Positions 1 to 4,719 of a stretch of 6,531 bases of DNA are shown here, piece after piece. The position numbers were made by a program, and so were the translations under genes. The notes under the pieces were generated by a model that did not search any database, had not been told where the DNA came from, and worked only from the letters and a program-made list of their open reading frames with translations. This DNA comes from Deltaproteobacteria bacterium (GTDB lineage: Bacteria > Desulfobacterota > Desulfarculia > Adiutricales > Adiutricaceae). How positions within the stretch are numbered: position 1 is the first letter of the stretch; every line of letters starts with the position of its first letter. Where the stretch lies: assembly GCA_031278795.1 (NCBI GenBank), contig JAITJT010000109.1, positions 1-6,531 of the forward strand, written 5' to 3'.

Positions 1-343
1 GAGGGTTTTTTCACCAAAAAAGGGGATCCAGGCATAAAATCTTGGCTTTTGCACTGGAAGTTCCATAATCCAGAATTGAAAATAATCAAGCCTACCAGAT
101 AATATACTCAACATCTAGATAAATTTATATTATATACAATATATATGTGTATATTCTAGCTGCCCAGGACAAGAAAAATAACGCTGATTTTTATTGGCTT
201 AACTTTGTTGTGGCTTTTTTCTTGCCTCCATTAGGGTCCAATAGGCTATTTATTAGTTGGAATATAGCCAAATTTATAATCTTAAGTTTATATGTTGATA
301 TATATTTCCAAGGCTTAAGACAAGAAGGCTTGTCCAGATGAGT
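1..343. other. AT-rich stretch downstream of modB, no supported gene
   Basis: This stretch lies 3' of modB and would be the expected place for modC, but no Walker A/ABC-signature protein can be read in it on either strand. It is AT-rich with low-complexity TA runs near 120-160. A 64-codon GTG-started frame at 147-341 (plus) is hydrophobic but has no ribosome binding site and looks like the product of AT-rich sequence. Small repeats are present: AAGGCTT occurs at 310-316 and 325-331, and GGCTAT/ATAGCC arms lie at 244-249 and 264-269. No intrinsic terminator for modB was found. Confidence 0.6.
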
Positions 344-1051
344 TTAGGCCGCCTTGGGGCTTCTGACCGTGACACTAAGAGGCGGTTTCTTGGGATTCAA
401 GAGCTGGACAGCCAGGGTGCTCAATATGGCGAAGACCATGAGGATGCCCGAGAGCACGTGGGCGTTGGCGTAACGGCCCATCTCCACGTAGACGTAGATC
501 TGAAGGGAAAGTACCCTGGTTACGTCCGGGATGTTACCGCCTATCATTAAAACCACCCCAAACTCCCCTATGGTGTGGGAGAAGGCCATGACCGTGGCGG
601 TGAGAAAGGCCGGACGGGCCTGGGGCAGGATTACCGTCAAGAAGGCGTCCAACTGGCTGGCGCCCAAGGTGGCCGCAGCCTCCAGGGGCCGCTCGCCCAG
701 GGCCTCAAAGGAGTTCTGGAGGGGTTGCACCACAAAGGGGAGAGAGGAGATAACCGAGGCCACCACCAGGCCCCAGAAGGTGAAAGGGAGGAGCCTGATT
801 CCCAAAAACCCGAAGAGCTCACCGATGGGCCCCCGGGGCCCTAGGAATACCAGAAGATAGAATCCCAAGACCGTGGGGGGAAGCACTATGGGCATGGTGG
901 CCACGGCGGCTATTACGCGGCGCCCAAAACCGTATCCCCGGGAGAGCCACCAAGCCAGGGGCGCCCCAATGAGCAGGGTGAAGGTGGTGGAGACCAGGCC
1001 CAGCTTCATGGAGAGCAAAAGGGCGCTATAGTCGGCGGGGGATAGAAACAT
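344..1051 (-). CDS. modB: ModB, molybdate ABC transporter permease
   Basis: This is an integral inner-membrane permease of the molybdate importer. It would form a homodimer that takes molybdate from ModA and is driven by the ModC ATPase. The protein is 235 aa, a normal length for ModB, with about five hydrophobic segments (roughly residues 10-37, 50-70, 90-112, 148-170, 198-219). The ModB-type MPIVLPPTVLGFYLL run sits at 53-67. The ABC-permease EAA loop at 124-143 has E124-A-A, G130 and I141-L-P, the contact point for the ATPase. The N-terminus (FLSPADYSALLLSMKLG) fits the family, which supports the ATG at 1051, although the upstream AAAAAGAG is a weak ribosome binding site. It lies 174 bases downstream of modA, unusually far. 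TupB/WtpB-type tungstate permeases are related, but the pairing with a ModA-type protein favours ModB. No modC follows in the window. Confidence 0.95.
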   Translation of the reverse strand: MFLSPADYSALLLSMKLGLVSTTFTLLIGAPLAWWLSRGYGFGRRVIAAVATMPIVLPPTVLGFYLLVFLGPRGPIGELFGFLGIRLLPFTFWGLVVASVISSLPFVVQPLQNSFEALGERPLEAAATLGASQLDAFLTVILPQARPAFLTATVMAFSHTIGEFGVVLMIGGNIPDVTRVLSLQIYVYVEMGRYANAHVLSGILMVFAILSTLAVQLLNPKKPPLSVTVRSPKAA

Positions 1052-1099
1052 TGTCTGACTCTTTTTAGGTTGCTTTTATGTTATTTTGGCCAGCTTTGA

Positions 1100-1130
1100 T
1101 AAGGGGTGGAGCCAAAGGCTCCACCCCTTA
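1100..1130. repeat. Perfect 14-bp hairpin between modA and modB
   Basis: Arms TAAGGGGTGGAGCC (1100-1113) and its exact complement (1117-1130) enclose a 3-base loop. In the modA-modB transcript the U-rich run comes before the stem, not after it, and on the plus strand the stem is followed by A's, so it is not a canonical intrinsic terminator in either direction. It probably forms a very stable RNA stem that could protect the 3' end of modA mRNA or reduce read-through into modB. The structure is seen directly; the role is inferred. Confidence 0.8.
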
Positions 1131-1143
1131 AAGAAAAAAACAG

Positions 1144-1172
1144 ATTATAAAAATTCATCCATATGCTTGCAG
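1144..1172 (-). promoter_or_regulatory. Candidate internal promoter for modB
   Basis: Read on the minus strand, a perfect TATAAT -10 (1149-1144) lies 17 bases after CTGCAA (1172-1167), a poor 3/6 match to TTGACA. Transcription would start near 1137, upstream of the 14-bp hairpin and about 85 bases before the modB ATG. In an AT-rich gap a TATAAT can arise by chance, but its place in an unusually long intercistronic gap makes a separate modB promoter plausible. Confidence 0.35.
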
Positions 1173-1225
1173 CGCTTTTAGAGAGGCTTTTCCTTCCACT
1201 ATCTTAAATGGAAGGGGAAGATGAC

Positions 1226-1987
1226 TTAAGGAAGCGTGTAGCAGTAGTTCTTGATGATCTCCTTGGCGGTGTCAGTCGTAAGGTACTCCAGAAAGGCTTT
1301 AGTCGGCTTGGAGTCAGCCCCGGCCTTCAAGAGAACCGCATCCTGGCGGATGGGGGTGTAATCCTCAGGTGGTACCTGGTAGACGGAGCCCTCGGTTAGC
1401 TTGTTGCCCTTGCAGACCTGTGACCAGGCGATGAGACCCAGATCGGCGTTTCCGCTCTTTGCGGAATTGAAGGTGTCCGTTATGTTGTTTCCGGTAACAA
1501 TCTTACTCTCAATTCCGGGGACTAGCTTCAGTTTCTTCAAGAACTCAAAGCCCGCGAAACCGTAAGGGGCCAGATCGGGATTGGCCACCGCCAGGAACTT
1601 GAACTTTTTGTCCACGAGCACCGAGGCCTTGTCGTCCAGGTAGCCTTCCGTGGCTGACCACAACACTAAAACCCCTTGGGCGTAAGTGAAGCGCGTGCCC
1701 TCCACCCCGTAACCGTCCTTTTCCAAGGCCATGGGAGTGGTGTCGTCAGCCGCCAGGAGCGCCATGAAAGGCGCCCCGTTTTCTATCTGGGTCTTGAAGT
1801 TTCCGGTGGATCCAAAGGAGAGCACGGGTTTGTCACCCGTCTCCTTTTCAAAGGCCGCGGCGATGTCTGTGGCCGCGTTGGTGAAGTTGGCCGCCACGGC
1901 CACCTGGAAATCCTCCGAGCGTGCCTGGGTCACGGGAAGAATGAGGGTAAAAATGGAGATAAAGAGAGATATAAAAAGTCTTATCAT
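1226..1987 (-). CDS. modA: ModA, periplasmic molybdate-binding protein
   Basis: This is the extracytoplasmic solute-binding protein that captures molybdate (possibly tungstate) for ModB. The protein is 253 aa. It begins with a short basic start (MIR) and a hydrophobic core at 4-19, with probable signal cleavage near VTQA/RS (19-24). Mature ModA landmarks follow: VAVAANFT (29-36), FGSTG (58-62), NGAPFMALLAADD (70-82), FTYAQGVLVLWSA (100-112), NPDLAPYGFAG (136-146) and SGNADLGLIA (178-187). The anion site appears to be A33/N34, S60 and Y142. This resembles the Azotobacter ModA2 set (Thr, Asn, Ser, Tyr, Val, from memory) more than the Ala/Ser set of E. coli ModA. The ATG at 1987 is chosen because AGAGGA lies 7 bases upstream. 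It is the first gene of a modA-modB unit with its own TTGACA-type promoter at 2215-2244. Confidence 0.95.
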   Translation of the reverse strand: MIRLFISLFISIFTLILPVTQARSEDFQVAVAANFTNAATDIAAAFEKETGDKPVLSFGSTGNFKTQIENGAPFMALLAADDTTPMALEKDGYGVEGTRFTYAQGVLVLWSATEGYLDDKASVLVDKKFKFLAVANPDLAPYGFAGFEFLKKLKLVPGIESKIVTGNNITDTFNSAKSGNADLGLIAWSQVCKGNKLTEGSVYQVPPEDYTPIRQDAVLLKAGADSKPTKAFLEYLTTDTAKEIIKNYCYTLP

Positions 1988-1994
1988 GCTAAAA

Positions 1995-2000
1995 TCCTCT
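1995..2000 (-). promoter_or_regulatory. Ribosome binding site of modA
   Basis: Reading the minus strand, AGAGGA (2000-1995) is followed by 7 bases and then ATG (1987-1985). It is a good Shine-Dalgarno match at good spacing and fixes the modA start. Confidence 0.75.
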
Positions 2001-2071
2001 TAAATTGTGGAAATTTTTTGGTAAATCTTTATGGCTCTGGTTAATTTCGCGCGTTTTTTCGCCTCTTTAGA

Positions 2072-2137
2072 CGGATGAGGGTCAAAATAAGTTCCAAAAA
2101 GGTACAAAGTGCGCGCTAGTAAATCCCTCGAAGTCCG
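2072..2137 (-). repeat. Two-part stem in the modA leader
   Basis: Within the predicted 5' leader of modA, CGGA (2072-2075) and GAGGG (2077-2081) on the plus strand are matched by CCCTC (2125-2129) and TCCG (2134-2137). Together they give a 9-bp stem split by a small internal loop. In RNA this would close a roughly 40-nt loop. The leader does not show the molybdenum-cofactor riboswitch pattern as far as I can judge. The pairing is real in sequence, but its significance is unproven. Confidence 0.3.
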
Positions 2138-2153
2138 CGACAAACTTGAATCA

Positions 2154-2210
2154 TAAATATCCTGCTCTGAGGCAAAATTAACACAGCGTTATAAACCACG
2201 TAAATATCCT
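2154..2210. repeat. Direct repeat TAAATATCCT x2 at modA start region
   Basis: The 10-mer TAAATATCCT occurs at 2154-2163 and again at 2201-2210, 47 bases apart start to start. The second copy covers the predicted modA transcription start and forms one half of the ModE-like element. Spaced copies near a start point could be operator half-sites, or chance in AT-rich DNA. Confidence 0.4.
2187..2209. promoter_or_regulatory. ModE-like site at modA start point
   Basis: CGTTATAA (2187-2194), then 6 bases, then TAAATATCC (2201-2209). From memory the E. coli modA operator is CGTTATAT, 7 bases, TACATAACG, with core TATAT-N7-TAYAT. The left half matches 7 of 8, the right half 6 of 9, and the spacer is one base short. 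It covers and lies just downstream of the predicted start of transcription (near 2208), similar in placement to ModE repression sites. No ModE gene is in the window, so this is an inference from similarity and position. Confidence 0.35.
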
Positions 2211-2214
2211 AGTC

Positions 2215-2244
2215 ATGATAATGTCCGTAATGCGCTCTTGTCAA
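2215..2244 (-). promoter_or_regulatory. Sigma-70-type promoter of modA-modB
   Basis: On the minus strand a perfect TTGACA (2244-2239) is followed after 18 bases by TATCAT (2220-2215), which matches TATAAT at 5 of 6. The predicted start is near 2208, leaving an mRNA leader of about 220 nt before the modA ATG. This is the best promoter match in the window and faces the right gene. Confidence 0.65.
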
Positions 2245-2470
2245 GATAATTGAATAAATAATTGGATGGATTTTTTTTTGCGCTCAAAAAGCTTTTAACT
2301 AAGAAATGATTAAAAAAGGCACATAAAAAGTAGGATAAATTGCAATTAAAAAAAACAAATTAAAAATTTGGGGAAAAAAATGTGGATTTTTAAAAGACGT
2401 TAAAAAAAACGAGATTATTTTCAAAACATAATTTTAAAGACAAGCACGCGAAAAATAAAAGAGACAAATA

Positions 2471-2485
2471 TTCACATATTGTGAA
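2471..2485. promoter_or_regulatory. Palindrome TTCACA-TAT-TGTGAA, candidate operator
   Basis: Exact 6-bp arms at 2471-2476 and 2480-2485 flank a 3-base centre. The half-site letters resemble CRP/FNR-family halves but are in the opposite order and spacing to a classic CRP site. It lies in the AT-rich core between the two divergent promoters, over 200 bases from each, so no regulator can be named. Confidence 0.3.
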
Positions 2486-2514
2486 AAGAAATTTAGAAAA
2501 TATTTTTTTTATTC

Positions 2515-2556
2515 GCTTCTATTTTAGTTTTTTAAAAATTTCTAAAAAAAAGAAGC
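2515..2556. repeat. Imperfect inverted repeat in AT-rich core
   Basis: GCTTCT (2515-2520) pairs with AGAAGC (2551-2556). Inside, TTTT-AG pairs with CT-AAAA with one mismatch and a two-base bulge. The remaining loop is T-run then A-run, so it can fold further. No T-run follows on either strand, so it is not a clean terminator. Confidence 0.35.
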
Positions 2557-2725
2557 ATGATACAAGCCTTTTTCGAGTCTACTTCTATTTTGTCCAAAAA
2601 TAATTGAATCCTAGGCACCCTCCCCTTTCCTAACAAAGAGCTATCCATCTTGCACTTGTCCGTCCCCAAAATACCCGCCAAAACACTAGCCAAAAACAGG
2701 GCCTTAAGCAGGCTAAAAAAAAGTG

Positions 2726-2753
2726 TTGAAAATCAAAGGGGAATATGTATCAT
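2726..2753 (+). promoter_or_regulatory. Sigma-70-type promoter of the helicase gene
   Basis: TTGAAA (2726-2731, 5 of 6 to TTGACA), a 16-base spacer and TATCAT (2748-2753, 5 of 6 to TATAAT). The predicted start is near 2760, giving a leader of about 310 nt before the preferred helicase ATG. The -10 hexamer is identical to that of the divergent modA promoter. Confidence 0.55.
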
Positions 2754-2789
2754 ATAGCACCATGCGAGCTTAAGTGAGCGCCTTTGGTC

Positions 2790-2811
2790 TTTCCTTAGCT
2801 TAATAAGGAAA
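2790..2811 (+). repeat. 8-bp hairpin in helicase leader
   Basis: TTTCCTTA (2790-2797) and TAAGGAAA (2804-2811) form a perfect 8-bp stem around a 6-base loop about 30 nt into the predicted leader. It is followed by no T-run, so it is not a terminator. A second inverted repeat follows at 2867-2888 (TGGCTT/AAGCCA). Confidence 0.45.
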
Positions 2812-2905
2812 TTGCTGGTCGTCTCGCGAGAGCCCGCCTTACCATCTGTACTTCCCTCCACCCCCCTGGCTTATGGAAAGTCAAGCCAAGGGCTCATTTT
2901 TCCTC

Positions 2906-2942
2906 CCTTAAAATAAGGCGGAAACGCCACCATAAAAGCCTT
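2906..2942 (+). repeat. Competing hairpins with a GAAA tetraloop in helicase leader
   Basis: Three pairings share the same bases: CCTTA/TAAGG (2906-2910 with 2914-2918), GGCG-GAAA-CGCC (2917-2928, a GNRA tetraloop), and AAGGC/GCCTT (2915-2919 with 2938-2942). Each is only 4-5 bp. Mutually exclusive stems in a long leader can act as a switch, but they are short enough to be chance. Confidence 0.3.
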
Positions 2943-2986
2943 GAAAACAATAAGTAGAACTTTTAAATTTAGAAATAGCCCCAGCC

Positions 2987-3010
2987 CTAACCATAGCTCT
3001 AACCATAGCT
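2987..3010 (+). repeat. Exact 12-bp tandem duplication
   Basis: CTAACCATAGCT occurs twice with no gap (2987-2998 and 2999-3010), just before a possible TTG start at 3011. The unit is a multiple of three and the helicase frame stays open through it back to a stop at 2951-2953, but that stretch contains no conventional start codon, so it is most likely leader sequence. Confidence 0.85.
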
Positions 3011-3070
3011 TTGGCCAGGGCCTCTCACAAAAAGCAGCAAAAAATGACTCTTAGGCAAACGGAAAAGGAA

Positions 3071-4594
3071 ATGCAAAAACTCACAGACGAGCAGGAGGCG
3101 ATAGTCCAAGCCGAAGACGACCTGATGGCCGTTACGGCCTACGCCGGAACCGGGAAGACCAGCACGCTCAAGGCCTACGCCAACAAGCGCGTCCATGACC
3201 AGATGCTCTATCTGGCCTTCAACAGGGCCTTGGCCGAAGAGGCTAAAATCGCCTTTTCCGCCTCTCCCAATGTCTACGTGAAGACCCTCCACGCCCTGGC
3301 CTTCAACAAGGTGGGGAAAAACTATGTGAGTAAGCTGGGAAACTTCAGGGTGCTCGATCTCTTTCGCTATTTCCCCAAACAGCAAGATGCCGCCAAAATA
3401 ATGCCCTCGCGGGTTCTTTTCGAACTCCTCAACGCCTGGACCATGTCCTCGGACATGACCATAGAGGCTTTCTTCAAGAAAAACTTCCACAAGGTTCAAG
3501 AGGATCTTAAGGGCGGAAAGATCACCAGGGAAAATATGTTGAGCGCGCTCAAGGAGTGCTGGGAGGACATGATGGAGGGGCGCTTCACCATGACCCACAA
3601 CGGCTATTTCAAGCTCTTCCAGCTATCCAAGCCGACCTTGGAGCACTTTTCCTACCTTTTGGTGGACGAGGCCCAGGACTTAAATGAGGCTATGTTAAAG
3701 GTCATCCTTGGCGCGAGTGGGAAAAAGATCCTGGTGGGGGATCCCTACCAGCAGATCTACGGCTGGAACGGCGCGGTGAACGCCATAGGGAAGGCCAGCA
3801 AACAGGGCGCGGCCCAGTACTTTCTCACCAAGTCCTTCCGCTGCCCCTCCCACATATCCGAGATAGCCAACAAGTACCTGGTGCTCTTGGGTGCCAAAAA
3901 GAAGTTCCACGGAACCAACGGCTCCCCGCCCACCTCAAAATCCCACAAGTGCGAAAACATCATAATAGCGAGAACCAACGCGGCCATCTTCGATTTCGCG
4001 GCCAAAAACATGCGGGGCGTGAAGATCTTCTACAACGGAGGCTTCGACGGCTACCAGTTCGAGATCTTAAAGGATCTAAACTACCTGCGCCAGGGGAAGC
4101 TTAAGCTAATAAGGGACCCCTTCATCAAAAAGTTCCCGGAGTACCACGTCCTGGAGGATTACGCGTCCTCAGCCCTGGATATCCCCATGAAGGTGAGAAT
4201 CGAGGTGGAGAAGAAATACGAAGGGGCCGTCCACGGCATTTTCGAGAGAATGAAAGAGTGCCAGGCTGAAACGGAAAAAGACGCGGACGTGGTCATAACC
4301 ACCGCCCACAAGACCAAGGGCCAGGAGTACAGCCAGGTGACGCTCTTAAATGATTTCGTGAGCCTCAAGGACATCCTGGCCAAGGTGGAATCTGACTTTT
4401 CAGGGGATTTAATCAAAGGAGAGGCCAAGGTCAAAGAGCCCGTGCACATGAAAAGGGAGGAGTTCCAGCTGGTTTACGTGGCGGTCACGCGGAGCTTCAA
4501 CACCTTGAACCTGTCAACCGATTACCTCATAAGTGATAATGAAATTGACCTGCTCAAAAAGTATGTGAAAAAGAAGAGGATAATCCTGGAGTAA
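3071..4594 (+). CDS. FBH1-like UvrD/Rep-type superfamily 1 helicase
   Basis: This is an ATP-dependent 3'-5' type (SF1A) DNA helicase, 507 aa from this start. Motifs in order: Q-motif LTDEQ (4-8); Walker A AGTGKTS (25-31, K29); Ia LAFNRALAEEA (48-58); Ib TLHALAF (72-78); II VDEAQD (198-203); III VGDPYQQIYGWNGA (222-235); IV TKSFRCP (253-259, R257); ARTNA (300-304); V TTAHKTKGQEY (410-420); VI YVAVTRS (469-475, R474). The block MTHNGYFKLFQLSKP (174-188) before motif II and the motif III wording closely recall the helicase core of eukaryotic FBH1 rather than UvrD, PcrA or Rep. It is much shorter than UvrD (about 720 aa), with reduced insert domains and almost nothing after motif VI; no F-box is present. 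The start is chosen because ATG 3071 follows the purine-rich GGAAAAGGAA and sits just before the conserved core. ATG 3044 and TTG 3011 add 9 and 20 basic residues but lack ribosome sites. It stands alone, so repair, recombination control or defence roles all remain open. Confidence 0.9.
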   Translation: MQKLTDEQEAIVQAEDDLMAVTAYAGTGKTSTLKAYANKRVHDQMLYLAFNRALAEEAKIAFSASPNVYVKTLHALAFNKVGKNYVSKLGNFRVLDLFRYFPKQQDAAKIMPSRVLFELLNAWTMSSDMTIEAFFKKNFHKVQEDLKGGKITRENMLSALKECWEDMMEGRFTMTHNGYFKLFQLSKPTLEHFSYLLVDEAQDLNEAMLKVILGASGKKILVGDPYQQIYGWNGAVNAIGKASKQGAAQYFLTKSFRCPSHISEIANKYLVLLGAKKKFHGTNGSPPTSKSHKCENIIIARTNAAIFDFAAKNMRGVKIFYNGGFDGYQFEILKDLNYLRQGKLKLIRDPFIKKFPEYHVLEDYASSALDIPMKVRIEVEKKYEGAVHGIFERMKECQAETEKDADVVITTAHKTKGQEYSQVTLLNDFVSLKDILAKVESDFSGDLIKGEAKVKEPVHMKREEFQLVYVAVTRSFNTLNLSTDYLISDNEIDLLKKYVKKKRIILE

Positions 4595-4719
4595 AAAAAT
4601 ACCCGCCTCTTCCCCAAAACATCCCGCGCCTTAAGGTATAGTTTTACATATAATTATTTTAGTGTTTTATTTTAGATACAATAAGTACTTGGAAACCCAA
4701 CATCGCCCTAATACAGAGC
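4595..4719. other. Convergent gap without a clear terminator
   Basis: The helicase and phosphatase genes end facing each other across 125 AT-rich bases. Only short palindromes are seen (CCTTAAGG near 4630, AAGTACTT near 4684-4691) and no GC-rich stem with a T-run in either direction, so termination may be Rho-dependent or use a weak signal. Confidence 0.5.

Larger units (their letters stand above)
1988..3070. other. Long gene-free divergent region between modA and the helicase
   Basis: About 1.1 kb separates the two divergent starts and no protein gene is supported on either strand. The centre (about 2260-2560) is very AT-rich with many A- and T-runs. The flanks (2040-2240 and 2620-2960) are closer to the genes in composition and carry the two best promoters and several hairpins. 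A 71-codon open stretch on the minus strand (2519-2732) lacks a credible start. The region therefore reads as two long mRNA leaders (about 220 nt for modA, about 310 nt for the helicase) around a roughly 480-bp AT-rich core. No tRNA or recognisable structured RNA was seen. Confidence 0.6.

Noticed and set aside
120..160. TA-rich run as a ModE-type TATAT-N7-TATAT operator
   Set aside because: Low-complexity TA sequence matches such patterns by chance and no gene start is nearby.
147..341. 64-codon GTG-started frame with two hydrophobic stretches
   Set aside because: No ribosome binding site, and F/I/L/Y-rich content is expected from AT-rich DNA; no family recognised.
1100..1130. The 14-bp hairpin as an intrinsic terminator
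   Set aside because: The T-run is on the 5' side of the stem in the modA transcript and A's follow it on the plus strand, opposite to a terminator.
2519..2732. 71-codon open stretch on the minus strand with a lipoprotein-like beginning
   Set aside because: No ATG or GTG near its beginning and no ribosome site; the only ATG leaves about 42 residues with no motif.
1988..3070. tRNA or known structured RNA in the gap
   Set aside because: No T-loop GTTCRA-type sequence with an acceptor stem, and no recognised riboswitch core.
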